Assembly (NCBI GenBank): GCA_003550325.1
Contig: QKWP01000062.1
Location: 240,860-304,859 of the forward strand
Length of the DNA: 64,000 bases
Reading direction: 5' to 3'
Source: Gigaspora rosea
Taxonomy: Eukaryota > Glomeromycota > Glomeromycetes > Diversisporales > Gigasporaceae
Part shown: in pieces, positions 1-10,094 of the stretch
How positions within the stretch are numbered: position 1 is the stretch's first letter
Layout: every line of letters begins with the position of its first letter
The notes under the pieces: model-generated
Told to the model about the DNA's origin: nothing
Seen by the model: the letters and a program-made list of their open reading frames with translations, nothing else
Databases searched by the model: none
Position numbers and translations under genes: made by a program

Positions 1-27
1 AAAAAAAAAAAAAAAAAAAAAAAAAAA
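1..27. repeat. poly-A run at window edge
   Basis: Twenty-seven A residues open the window. They directly abut a degraded ATCGATATAT-rich palindrome family copy. Nothing more can be said. Confidence 0.9.
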
Positions 28-215
28 TTATATATCGATCATTAACTATTATAGATATATATTGATTATAATTACTATTAATATATTGGTTATATGTCAA
101 TTAATATCTATATCAGATATATATCACTATTGATAGAAATCGGCAGGTGTATTTAGTATTAATATATATCTTACCAGTTAGTAATCGATATATATATATA
201 ATTTGCTGATGATAT
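28..215. repeat. ATCGATATAT palindromic element, degraded copy
   Basis: This stretch is a diverged copy of the large palindrome at 14527-14759. It shares the run TATATATCACTATTGATAG followed by an AATCGGCAGG-like block, a TATTTAGTAT block and a TTACCAGTTAGTAATCGAT block in the same order. A third relative lies at 12840-13050. No coding potential was seen. Confidence 0.6.
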
Positions 216-773
216 CTAACATATCGTTATCTAATAAATGAATTTGCTATTAGAATTAGTGATAATCATTAGTGACCCTGACTATGTTAGAGCATGAAGA
301 GTGGTTTCATAAGCAAAATTATGATCCACAAGCAATTTTTTAAAAGGTCGCTATTTTTTCTTGATTTCACATTACACCTGATCCTACGATTTGAATTGTT
401 TAGGCCATTACACATGCCAAATTTAAAAAATAACAAGAAATAATTTATCGGGAATATACAATAATACAAATAAAATATTAATCGCCCAATGAAGTTTAAA
501 TTTCAGCGATATAAAAGCATCATTTTGATTCATGCTGTGAAAATTCCATTTGAGATGTCAAAAATGACATCGGTTATGCCATGTGACTATTTGGACTAGT
601 TTCTAATTGGACCCTAAAAAGTCCAGTCCCCTGCAGGACCCTAGTAAATATGGATTTCAAGATCTGTGTGTAACAAAAACGCGTATTTTTAACACTTTAT
701 AAGTTTGTTGTTTCTTGCTCCTAATTAGAACTTTAGACTAAAAATTATTTTCTTTATATCGTATTAGTAAACT
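216..773. other. no gene seen; fragment of a dispersed repeat
   Basis: AT-rich, no credible reading frame. Around 284-327 a block containing GAAGAGTGGTTTCATAAGC recurs at about 39158-39191 and, more weakly, at 53328-53360, so it is a fragment of that inverted-repeat family. The rest is the probable 5' flank of the next gene. Confidence 0.5.
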
Positions 774-1510
774 ATGGCTGGATACTTTGATGAAACATCT
801 CACAAAGATTGGTCTCTTGATGGTTTGGCCAAGTGGTGTGCTATTAATATTTCATGCGATAAGAAAAAGCTTTTGGATAGCATGAAAAAGGATATTCAGG
901 ACGTGAATAATTCACCTATATCTGAGGCTGCTAGACTAAAGGATAATTCTATGCAAGCAAAACTAGAGGAAAGTATTAACTTTTATTTGTGTTGGCTATA
1001 GCACATTACAGGACTGTTAGTCGTCTGGGTGTTGAACTGTTAGTTCGCTATAGTTCAATAGTTAAACCTTTTGTAGTTCAAGAGTAAACCTTCTATGCTG
1101 TAGCACATTACAGGACTGTTAGTCGTCTGGGTGTTGAACTGTTAGTTCGCTACAGCCTTTTATATAGAAAATAATCTCTCGTATTATAAAGAATAGGTTT
1201 AACTTTTGATTTATTCAAAAATTTTGTAGTCCTGGAAATTGACTAAAAGTAAGAGTAATTATTTTAAATATTTGCAAGATTTGAGGGAAATAAAAGATAA
1301 AGAAGCTATTCGACTGGCACAGATAAAAAGGGACGAAACTGTAAAGCTTGCGGAAATAAAGGTACCCTTTTATTAATTATTTACAATTTTTTAAAATCTA
1401 CTAATTCTTATTTTCTGATATAGTCAAAATTTTTGCAAGAGCATATCGTTATAGTAGCAAATTTTCTTAAGAACATTGCTAATGATCTCACTACTGTTGA
1501 TCGTAAATGA
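774..1510 (+). CDS. small three-exon gene, hypothetical charged protein
   Basis: I do not recognise the product. The first exon (774-972) opens with ATG and would stop soon if read through. Joining it to 1279-1361 and 1424-1510 gives an uninterrupted 122-residue protein ending at TGA. Both introns are GT-AG (973-1278 and 1362-1423), and phases match exactly (1, then 0). The protein is hydrophilic; the middle, from LREIKDKEAIRLAQIKR onward, is Lys/Glu-rich and probably helical or coiled coil. No signal peptide or membrane segment is seen. The first intron is long for this genome because it holds a duplicated 51-bp block. The last intron, 62 bp, is a typical fungal size. An alternative acceptor for exon 2 at 1230 does not fit the phase. 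RNA reads would settle the model. Confidence 0.55.
1000..1152 (+). repeat. 51-bp direct repeat inside an intron
   Basis: Positions 1000-1050 and 1102-1152 are identical over 51 bases (both begin AGCACATTACAGGACTGTTA). They are 102 bases apart and lie wholly within the inferred first intron of the gene at 774-1510. The perfect identity suggests a recent duplication. Confidence 0.9.
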
Positions 1511-1896
1511 AAAGAAAGTACATCAAGGAACTGACACCTGCTGAAGTCTGATTTTACGCAAAAGAATCTATATATGTACTTGCGAAAATAATTATTTCAA
1601 GTATGTTATATTAAAGAACTAACTATAGAAACAAATACTGTAGTTTTTCGGCTATAATAAAATCAAAAAAACTAACAGCTAAGTATTAATACAGCGTAAA
1701 CGTATTTGTTCTTGACTACGTTTTGATTTGAAATTTAATTCAGCATTAAATCATCGTTCTTATTGATTACAAAAACATAAACTATAAAACTAATATCTGA
1801 AAAAAAGATGGATGCGAATACCAGAAAAAAAATTTATATTATATGTTCTACAAAGAGGAATACGTAGTAATTTGTTATTTGGGTAATAAACTTATA
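1511..1896. other. no gene seen
   Basis: AT-rich 3' flank of the small gene, with no reading frame or structured repeat that I can support. Confidence 0.6.
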
Positions 1897-2051
1897 CACA
1901 GTGGCCCTTTGATCTGTTGTATTAAAACTCCATAATATCAAACCCTCAATATATCAGATATTATAGTAAATCAAAATTTGACCCCATTATAATTCTTCGT
2001 ATTAAGCAATATCCATTATATCGATAGTCCATTATATCGAAAACCACTGTG
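1897..2051. mobile_element. pogo/mariner-type MITE, 155 bp
   Basis: Short terminal inverted repeats (CACAGTGG at 1897-1904 and CCACTGTG at 2044-2051) are flanked on both sides by TA, the target duplication of Tc1/mariner/pogo transposases. The interior is AT-rich with two CCATTATATCGA blocks. There is no coding capacity, so it would depend on a transposase in trans. Confidence 0.65.
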
Positions 2052-3200
2052 TAGGTAGATATTCTGCATTGATCACGATTTCTTAATCGATGTATTGTTT
2101 TTTCAATCTCTGCCGATTAAAAAGTAACTTGATTTTTAATGAAATATTATACTATAATGATATATCTTTGAGATAATTAATATTAATCAGGAATCTTGGA
2201 GACACAATTTTCTAAGGGTGTTCTCAAGCACTTTAGTCAATCAGTCGAAATAGATGTTTACTATTCCAATGAAATGATGTAATGCTACGATAGTTTGTGG
2301 AAGATCGTTTAGCCGATAAAAAGTACTTATCATTTCAACTAACAAGAGATAGTGGTCCAAACTTCCCTTTCAGGGTTGTTTAATTGGCTAAACTTTTTAT
2401 TGATGGATTGTAAAAAATAATTGATCAAATGTTTTACTCTTTTAACATTTTCAAAATCGTAACCATTGCAAATGAATGATAAAAAAGGCAGGAAGCTGAA
2501 ATATCAAAAATGGTCAATACTTATTACTTCTGTTCATTATTCTATGAAGCTAAATACAACCATTTCATTCATTCTACCTTTACAAGATGTAATGGCTTAA
2601 CGTTAGCGAGAGCCTAAAATCGGACCAATTTATTTCCATATTTAAATGATGAGAAAAGTTATATATTCTTTTCGAAAGCATTTTAATATTACTCTAGCAA
2701 CATTCAATTCTCTTGCTACACGTTTGTGATCACATCAAGTCTCTATCTGATACTCCCAATGCAATACCTGTATAGTGTAACCGTCATAAAGGAGAGTTGG
2801 TACAATCATGCCGAGCTTAATTCCATGAACTTGATGATAAGATAGATAAAATAAGGGGCACAAATATTTAAAATTTATTATAAAAAGGAGTGTGGAAGAG
2901 ATTTTTGTGTATATGTTCTGTGTGATTTTGTTTTAATTTTCACTGATTTAGAAATGACTTGGGTCAATTCTTAATCAAATCTATTGTAGATGACCCCTTC
3001 CATTTGCCGCTTGATCCTGAAATTTAATAAAAAATTAGAAGGATTAAGATTTAAAATTTATTATATACAGATATATTATGTATATCATATTAATTGATGC
3101 AACCTTTGAATGTTTAATTTTAAATATAGCTTTCACATTTTTTTCTTATTAATTTTTAAAAATGGAACGTTCCAACTATCTTTGATCAAATATTAAAATA
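2052..3200. other. no gene seen
   Basis: About 1.1 kb of AT-rich sequence with stops in all frames. I see no RNA gene and no clear inverted-repeat element. Confidence 0.6.
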
Positions 3201-3340
3201 AATAAAATATTGTTACACATAAACCACCTATTGACAGTTTGATGTAACCGGCACCAATACGTAAGGGTCTAATGTTCGATAATAGTTTACCAGTTTATAA
3301 GATAAAATTTTATATAAGTGATTTTATTCAAAAAGGCGTT
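3201..3340. repeat. dispersed repeat shared with 36731-36880
   Basis: This block and 36731-36880 share, in the same order, a TGTTACAC-TAAACCAC start, the run ACAGTTTGATGTAAC, a CGTAA-GG block, TAATGTTC-ATAATA and a TTTATATAAGTGATTT end. Identity looks patchy. It could be an old element or a duplicated control region; no coding potential was seen. Confidence 0.55.
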
Positions 3341-3845
3341 ACAACGGGATGGTAAATGACCTGAAATGACCTCGTGACTCAAATGAATAATGACCAGAGG
3401 TTGGTCATTTCAAAAAGTGAAATGACCTGTTAGGTCATTTAAAAGTTTATATTAAAACTAGAGATATAGTAATTTAGTTAGTCACAACTTCTTAATCGGT
3501 TATTTGAATCAAACATGTGTGTTGTATATAATTAACCAGGGTATTTGCAAATATTTTCTATGCTCTCAACTAACCGGATGCAAATAAAATAAATATTTAA
3601 ATAGTCATGAATTAACTTAAATTAATAAAAATTCTTTATATTTACAACATTAACGTAATTAAATAGTATATCTTATGAATAGCTTAATTTTAAACGTTTA
3701 GGTTAATGAACTTACCGATTGAAATTAAAAGCAATGTTCATGAATAGATTATTTTAAATACTTAGATTATCGAACTTTGATTTATTTGGATTGACAATTT
3801 TTGTAATTTTTTGGTTCCCATGAGTCCGCGAATACAACATAAATA
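3341..3845. other. no gene; cluster of AAATGACC motifs
   Basis: Between 3355 and 3440 the octamer AAATGACC or its complement GGTCATTT occurs about five times in both orientations, which can form several small hairpins. The rest of the interval is featureless AT-rich DNA. Confidence 0.5.
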
Positions 3846-4039
3846 GGGGACGTCTAAAGCGGAGCAGATTCTTATAATATATTTTATCGAATTAGGTAAC
3901 TTTAGGGTTACGGTCATCTTAGATTAGGGTTAGATAGGTTTTGGGTAGTAATATATAAGCAAAATTGCCGAAGATCATCAAAATTCTATGATTTGATTGG
4001 TCAGATGTCACGTGATTCTGCTCCGCTTTAGACGACCCC
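3846..4039. mobile_element. inverted-repeat element with internal TTAGGG motifs (copy 1)
   Basis: The ends are about 26-bp inverted repeats with roughly two mismatches: the left begins GGGGACGTCTAAAGCGGAGC and the right ends in its near complement GACGACCCC. The interior at 3901-3950 carries TTAGGGTTA, TTAGGGTTAG and a degenerate unit. The same end type (GGGGNCGTCTAAAGC) closes elements at 52307-52596 and 59697-59987, which also carry telomere-like motifs. No coding capacity; target duplication unclear. Confidence 0.7.
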
Positions 4040-4733
4040 ATTCTATGTTCGTCATATTTTATGAAATTTATTTATCTATAAAAAGAAAATACGATGAATA
4101 ATTAATTGAGTTCCATGAAATATAATGAGGTTGAAGTAACTACTGTATTATAATCACAGTATTTACGGGACAAAAAAAAATAAAATGCAAATATGGTGAA
4201 TTAAACAGTCAATATTTATGAATCTTGTTTCCAATACTTAGACTAATAAATATCCTTTGTATTCGTGGATTATTATGATAAATGTTTGTGAATAACTTAT
4301 TTTAGTTCTTAGATTAATAAATATTTTTTATACCACTAAGTTCTATAAGTAAGTGAAATTAAATAGTAAATATCATAACTCGAATAACTTATTGCAGACC
4401 TAGATTATAAAATGCTTTTATATTTACTAAGTGTTGTAAAATATATAAAATTATTCATAACTCGAATGGCTTATTTAAATGCATAGCCTCGATAAATATT
4501 ATTAAAATTTGTAAGCCTCTATAAGACCCGTTGACCTGGGTCATGACTTGGATCAATATCTGACCCGTCTGACCACTAATATTTGACTGGGTCGGGTCTC
4601 TAAGCACAGCATCCGATCATATACAAACATTAAATGAGGTCGTTCCCAAAGAGTACCCTAGCCATGGCAAAAAAAGTTCGGGTCACATGCCATAGATTAC
4701 TGATTAAGCCAATCAGAATGGGTGTAAACATTA
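4040..4733. other. no gene seen
   Basis: AT-rich, except for 4520-4600 where GACCCGT, GGTCATG, GACCCGTCTGACC and GGTCGGGTC form a small GC-rich cluster able to pair with itself. That cluster resembles the GACCCGT words of the element at 5518-6414. Confidence 0.5.
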
Positions 4734-4735
4734 TA

Positions 4736-4893
4736 CAGAGAACCCTCCCTAAGTGCACACCCTCTCTAAATGCACACTTAAATTTGGCCCAAATATATTA
4801 ATGACCTCTATAAATGCACTTTTTATAATTTTTCTCTAAGTGCACGTCATTAAAATTTAGTCCCAGGAGCGTGCACTTAGGGAGGGTTCTTTG
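4736..4893. mobile_element. pogo-type MITE, 158 bp
   Basis: The ends are 23-bp inverted repeats with one mismatch; the outer part reads CAGAGAACCCTCCCTAAGTG on the left and its complement on the right. TA flanks both sides (4734-4735 and 4894-4895). Related ends appear at 19666-19847 and, as half elements, near 11400 and 38547. The terminal CCTCCCTAAGTGCAC style is typical of pogo/Tigger-type short elements; that assignment rests on the ends and the TA site alone. Confidence 0.8.
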
Positions 4894-4899
4894 TACCAA

Positions 4900-5340
4900 T
4901 TCTGATCTGGTTCCGAACCCTGATTTTACCGGTAAATTGGTTTTTTTTTGTTTATTTTTTGTTTACTCTTCCTTATTTTCTTTTTTTTTCTTTTTTTTTT
5001 TTTTAGCGAATGTTGATTTCAGGGCCATATACAAAGGTCAGGTAAATACTAATTTCAAGGTCGAGTAATATTAATCTAACATTAACTTTGATATTAATGT
5101 TTTGGTACTTTTTTTGCATTTTTTTAGGGCTTTTTTTCATAGTCATCTTAGTGCTTCTTTCATCATTCTTGGAGCTTTTTCTGACATTCTTTGGTGCTTC
5201 TTTCATTGTTATTTCGAGAAATTTGGTTTTTTTATTTTTTTTATTTAGTGAACATTGATTTCAGGGCTATATACAAAGAACAGGTAAATACTAACTTCAA
5301 GGTCAAGTAATATAAATTTTTTTTCAGTTTTATAACTGAG
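4900..5340 (+). repeat. direct duplication with poly-T spacer
   Basis: About 53 bases from 5020 (containing GATTTCAGGGCCATATACAA) recur at 5254-5306 with a few changes. Between them lies a T-rich tract with a TGCTTCTTTCAT-like word that is repeated again at 7080-7240. Short open frames here are artefacts of T runs. Confidence 0.7.
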
Positions 5341-5620
5341 GCATTGCTCGTTTTTGTTTATTATGTTTCTATTATTACATGCTTAACAATTAATAATATA
5401 AAACTATAGGAAATATGCGCTCAGACTTTACTACAAGCCTTTCATTACTTTGGATCTTTATCTAAGGCCCTTGGTTAGCTGATCAGATTAATTATACTAA
5501 AAATCCTCAGGCTTCACTAGTGTTTTGACCTGAGTGGGTGTCACCTGGGTCACCCGCAGGTGGGTGGTGACCCGGGTCAAGTTGTAACAGCCTGGGTGAG
5601 AACGGGTGGGTCAAACCGCG

Positions 5621-5673
5621 GGTGACCCGTGGGTTGACCCACGGGTGACCCGTGGGTCAACCCACGGGTCACC
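5621..5673. repeat. perfect 53-base palindrome
   Basis: Two 26-base arms are exact reverse complements around the single base at 5647. Each arm is itself built of the words GGTGACCCGTGGGT and TGACCCACGGGT, so smaller hairpins nest inside the large one. It lies in the GC-rich left part of the hAT-type element. Confidence 0.95.
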
Positions 5674-6104
5674 CACAGGCAGAGACCCAATACAAATTAA
5701 TGCAAATTTGTGAAGTCGACAGAATCAAATTCGGTAAATTATTTAAAGGAAACTATAATGCAGTACAGAATTTAATAAACAGTATTATAGCAGATAGAAT
5801 TTCTGATTACAGCATTACGGCATTACGACTTTACGGCATTATGGCTTTACGGCATTACAGCATTACGGCTCACAGCAATTACAGCAAAAAATACAGCAAT
5901 GCCGTAACCACATTAATTTGTAAAATTAATTCTACCACCAACTATAGGTTAACCCACCTGGGTCAAATCACTAACCACCTGAAATTTTTTTTAATTGACC
6001 CAGGTGACCCAACGGGTCGCCCGTCGGGTCACCTGTCGGGTGACCCGGGTGGTGCCTTTTTTTGGACTGACCCTTTTCCACCCGGGTGGCACATAGTCCA
6101 CCCG

Positions 6105-6361
6105 TATACATGTTGGCAAAATCCCGACTTACTATAGTTTGGGATTTGTCCGTCATCCCAAATCCCAAATCCCAAATTCTAGTATAACTAATATCTCAAA
6201 AACTTTATTAATAATCTTTATTTAAACAAATCATATATATTCTTATAGTTATAAATAATATATTTACAAAATATTAAGATTATTTATTTGATTTAATCTT
6301 TTATAAATAGCAATTGTTTTTTTATTATTTGGAATTTGTCCGGGTTTTGCCAGCATGTATA
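6105..6361. mobile_element. TATACATG-ended MITE, copy 1, nested
   Basis: The inverted ends are TATACATGTTGGCAAAA on the left and TATACATGCTGGCAAAA on the complement of the right. A direct 9-bp repeat GTCCACCCG flanks it (6096-6104, 6362-6370). The interior repeats the words TTGGGATTTGTCCG and ATCCCAAATCCC. It is nested in the hAT-type element at 5518-6414. Relatives lie at 16023-16261 and 59103-60158. An 8-9 bp duplication fits hAT or Mutator-like elements; I cannot decide between them. Confidence 0.75.
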
Positions 6362-6414
6362 GTCCACCCGTCGGGTGACCCAGGTGAAGATTTTTTAGAC
6401 AGGTCAATTCACTA

Positions 6415-7074
6415 GGCTTCACAATAAAAATTGTAATATTATAATCCTCCAACTATCCAGGCTGGAGGTTATGATAATGTTAACTGAAAAAGGTAGTCAC
6501 TATAACTGACTACCATACCCGAAGAGCATTCTAGAATATTCTTTATAGTGGTTTCTATGAAAATCTATATGTCATTGCCTGTTGCCTGTTGCCAAGCTAC
6601 TTGTAAAAGTATAATCCAATATGGAAGGTGCCGTTCCAATTTGGATGGAGTTAACACTGCCAATCTTTTGGAGGGGGTATGCCAAAATGCCCACTTTCTT
6701 GAAAATTCTTCAAAAAAAACCAACAACATCAAATTTTACTTGTATGAGTAAGGAGAGTAGTCTTCTCATGTAAGTTCAGTATCCAATGAAGAACCGTTGT
6801 GTTGTTGGTCCAGGGTAAGTGATAAACTCTGAGCTTGTCAGCAGATAGTCTATGAACTTTATCTCTAAACGACAAGTGCTCTTTGTAGTAAGTGATAAAC
6901 TCTAAGACTATTAGCAGATACTCAATTAACTGTATCCCTAAATAATAGCTGCCGGACTGCATAGTTTTTTGGTTCTTTAACCGTTTTCTATTATAACTTC
7001 ACTTCTGAAGGTTAGTGGATTGTTGGTACAAGTGATCAGCAGAAAGAGTTATGAAAGATCCTTTCAAGTAATAT
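6415..7074. other. no gene; local duplication of GTAAGTGATAAACTCT
   Basis: The block starting GTAAGTGATAAACTCT with a following AGCAGATA occurs at 6813-6850 and again at 6887-6925. The stretch 6620-6720 is similar to 12440-12560 (AATTTGGA/GAATAAACAGTGC, TTTTGGAAAGGG and a CCCACTTT-like end), suggesting two remnants of one unidentified coding-like repeat. Neither has an intact frame. Confidence 0.45.
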
Positions 7075-7460
7075 AATGTTAATGTTAACTTTGATATTAA
7101 TGTTTTGGATTTTTTTTGCATTTTTTTGGTGCTTTTTTCATTATTATCTTAGTGCTTTTTTCTAATATTTTTTGGCACTTCTTTCATTGTTATTTTGGTG
7201 CTTCTTTAATTGTTTTTTTTTGGTGCTTATTTTGTTGTTTGTTCAGCACTTTTTGTTGTTGCTGTGCTTTTTCATTATTGTCACTTTAATCTTTTGTATG
7301 AACATTAGTATTAATGTTTATATAAACATTAAAGTTAACATTAATATTAATATTTGTATTAATGTTAATATGAATATTAGTACTGTATTAACAATATTAA
7401 TGTTCATACTAATGCTAATACTAATGTTCATATTGATGTTAATATAAACATTCTTATGTA
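7075..7460 (+). repeat. T-rich duplication and TTAATG/ATTAAT tract
   Basis: 7080-7240 repeats the AATGTTTTGG, TTTTTTGCATTTTTTTGG and ATCTTAGTGCTT words of 5095-5160. From 7290 to 7450 the sequence is almost wholly ATTAATGTT-type hexamers in both senses, giving a low-complexity, self-complementary tract. The 91-residue frame across it is compositional noise. Confidence 0.7.
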
Positions 7461-8148
7461 ATATTTATTAAATTGTTGATTGTAATAAGAAAAAATATAT
7501 AAAGAATTATAATAAATCATTAATATTTAATAAACATAAATCATTAACTAGATATAATTGTAATTAGGAATAGTTAGATTGGTTTAGATTCATTTTAGGT
7601 TCCAAAACCTTTAGATTCTATTTTATGAATCTAAAAATTGGTTTTTATAATTTAGATTCCAAATCTGGTTTGGTTTAAACTAAGTTCCAGAACCTGGTTC
7701 TGGAATCTGGGTTGGTTAAATTAAGTTTTAGAGCCTGGCTCTGGAACCTGGTTTGGTTCAGGTTAAGTTCTAGAACCTGGTTCCAGAACCTGGTTCAGTT
7801 TATAGAATAACTTTCTTCAATTGGCTAATGCGAATCAATTACCTAAGTAACTTATATAATTTAAAGTACTTTTCTATATTTTACTAACAAAAAGATCAGC
7901 TATAGCTTTTAGTAATACTAGTTAATAGATAAAAAATCAACTCAAATCAGTTAGTCACTTAGCCAAGTCAATAGTTAAAAAATTAACTCAAGATGGTTAG
8001 CCAACTTAGTCAGGTCAATTTTTGTAAAACTGATTTAGCTGATTATTATTAAGCTTCTTTTCATAATTGGGAAACTATTAAAGCCAGGTACTAATCACAA
8101 AATACAGCAATTATTGATCTAACTATCTAAAAATCAAAGCAATTATAT
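7461..8148. repeat. tandem GGTTCCAGAACC-type repeats
   Basis: At 7660-7800 a roughly 43-bp unit is repeated about three times. It contains palindromic words such as TTCCAGAACCTGGTTCTGGAA and TAAGTTCTAGAACCTGG. A similar but shorter AACCTAAAAACC tract is at 19856-20035. The rest, to 8148, is plain AT-rich DNA without a gene. Confidence 0.7.
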
Positions 8149-8393
8149 GGGGCTCATTAGTAGAAAAGGGATAAAATGTTTCTAAGTAAAAGTTTTTGAA
8201 ACTTTGAATTAAAATATCTTAATGACTACTAAATTAAATTTAATATTTTTTTTGTATTTTAATTATATTTAGTTATAAAATTAAAATAAAAAAAGTTTAT
8301 TTAATTTGATTTAGTAGATATTGAGCTATTTTAATTTAAAATTTAAAAAAAAAAACAGTAAAAACTTTTACCCCTTTTCTACTGACGAGCCCC
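8149..8393. mobile_element. GGGGCTC-ended MITE, 245 bp
   Basis: Inverted ends: the left begins GGGGCTCATTAGTAGAAAAG and the right ends CTTTTCTACTGACGAGCCCC. Homology continues inward for about 35 bases. Flanks are TATA-rich on both sides, so the target duplication is ambiguous. The core is A/T homopolymer-rich. No coding capacity. Confidence 0.75.
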
Positions 8394-8539
8394 ATATATA
8401 ATATAATGACCAATCAAATTAAGACCAAAATCTGTAGTAAATTTTATATATCAAGAATTATTTTATTTATATAGTACTATATAAAAAAATTTTTCAAATC
8501 CGTATGTTTATATATAAAACTTACTAAAACTTGAATATA

Positions 8540-9100
8540 TTATGACACAATGATCCAATTTGGATGATTTATGTACCATTCGACTCGTTTTAGTAAGACG
8601 AATCCAATGATACCAAAATCATTTTATTTGGATCACTGGATCAAAAGTTATTCACAAAAAACTATTGATTTTATAGTAATTTTATAAGAAAACATAATAA
8701 CCAAGAGTATTTGGCCAGTAACTTTTGATCCAGTGATTCAAATAAAATGAAATTGGTACCATTCGACTCCTCTCACTGAGTCGAATCGAATGGTACCAAA
8801 ATCAATAAATTTAGACTGTAGATTCAATTTTTAGACAATTTTTTCTAAAAAATTATGATATTTTTTTGACTTACCTACTTATTGAAAAAACGTTATCATT
8901 TGTCCAACCTCTTGTATAACATTATTTATGAATGCCCCTAAATTCAAATATGCACAAAAACTTATATTTTGCATAAATGATGATATTTTGTGATCTGGTG
9001 ATCAGAATTGGGCAAATTTTATATCATTCAATTCATCTCGATAAGATAAATCAAATGGTATGAAATTTATCCAATTCTGATTACTAGATTACAAGACATG
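8540..9100. repeat. cluster of foldback arms with TCTCACTGAG hairpins
   Basis: 8571-8649 and 8721-8800 are inverted relative to each other, sharing GGATCACTGGATCAAAAGTT and its complement. At 8755-8797 the block from GGTACCATTCGACTC to its complement GAATCGAATGGTACC is a hairpin with loop CTCTCACTGA. Related hairpins lie near 8597 and 9031, and eight more in the elements at 50106 and 53441. Confidence 0.7.
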
Positions 9101-9594
9101 TCACTTGGCCACAATACCCTCTGGTCACAATATCCCTATTTACCTTATGTTCAAAAATTTTGGCAATATAAACCTAATTTAAGCTACCTAAAAGCCATAA
9201 TTACTTTAGATAGACAATTTAAACATGTGTATATAATTATAGAAAGATAAATAAAAAAGTATCAAAAATATAAAATAGTTAGTTAATTAAGAATAAATGA
9301 TTGGATAATGTAATTGAATATAAAAGACAAAAGAAATAAATAAAGATTACTTTTTCATTTTGAGAATTCACATATCACAATATGCAGGAGTGTTATTTGT
9401 CTAAATTAAGCTTAATTTAGAATAAATTCAAAATTACATCCTGTGCTTATTTTACTGTTATTGCTACAGATCTGGTATAACAGCCTGTGCTTTTTTCATT
9501 TGGTTATTGTACAGAATTGTATATCAAATACTATGAAATAATATAATTAACTTTAAGACAATATATATGCTTTAGGACTTATATAATAGGCCTG
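9101..9594. other. no gene seen
   Basis: AT-rich sequence without a supported frame, RNA gene or repeat. Confidence 0.6.
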
Positions 9595-9880
9595 TTTCAG
9601 TGATACAGGATAGGTTGGCAGGAGGAGCAGGAATCAGAGGGTTTAAATAGGCAATCACCTAGTTGGGTTGCAGGTATGGCAGCTAGTGTAGAACCCACAG
9701 GGTAGAATCTTCAGGTGGACTACTTAAATTAGATGACCAAAAGTTGTACATGTAGCTAGTTGTCTTTTTGTTAATGTAACAAATACCGGTAGCTCCTAAC
9801 AGGAACACCGATGGCCCTAATATCTTTAATAAAATTTCCTAAGTCCCAAGGTGAACACTTTAACAAAAAAAAAAATATAT
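9595..9880 (+). mobile_element. possible 3' end of a LINE-type retroelement
   Basis: This block is clearly richer in G and C than its surroundings and ends in ATAAAATTTCCTAAGTCCC, a short spacer and a run of about 11 A residues. That is the layout of a truncated non-LTR retroelement: polyadenylation-like signal then A tail. No reverse-transcriptase residues are visible, so it is a 3' untranslated fragment at best. It could also be an old processed transcript copy. Confidence 0.4.
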
Positions 9881-9929
9881 ATATATATGCTATAGTTAGA
9901 AATTCAAATATGCAATTTTAAATAGTTTA

Positions 9930-10078
9930 AATCAGGTATAAATCAAATGCCTAATTTTAATCTAATCACTAATTGATTATTGTTGTATTTATAATAATTT
10001 TTGTAATAACAAAAATCATTATTATTCAGGATAGCAATCGAATTAAAACCAGATACCTAGTTTATACCTGATTCGTAC
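9930..10078. mobile_element. foldback MITE family G, copy 1
   Basis: The left end AATCAGGTATAAATCAAATG and the right end, read on the other strand (AATCAGGTATAAACTAGGTA), pair over about 40 bases around CTAATTTTAATCTAATC. Copies are at about 11638-11790 and 18709-18840. It abuts the C-terminal end of the broken hAT transposase. Confidence 0.65.
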
Positions 10079-10094
10079 AAAAACTTTTGAAAAG

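Larger units (their letters stand above)
5518..6414. mobile_element. GC-rich hAT-type non-autonomous element
   Basis: A perfect 8-bp duplication, GGCTTCAC, flanks the element at 5510-5517 and 6415-6422. The inverted ends are TAGTGTTTTGACCTG on the left and TAGTGAATTGACCTG on the complement of the right. Eight-bp duplications with TAG-starting ends are the hAT pattern. Both flanks are packed with GACCC/GGGTC words; the centre has an ACGGCATTACGGCATTA microsatellite (about 5815-5915). There is no transposase. Another element (6105-6361) sits inside its right part, so this insertion is the older of the two. Confidence 0.8.

Noticed and set aside
5971-6168. Gly/Pro/His-rich frame in the GC-rich element
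   Set aside because: Encoded by GGGTCACC-type repeats within a hAT-type element; no coding signal beyond the repeat.
7172-7447. 91-residue hydrophobic frame
   Set aside because: Crosses T-rich and TTAATG low-complexity DNA; composition alone explains it.
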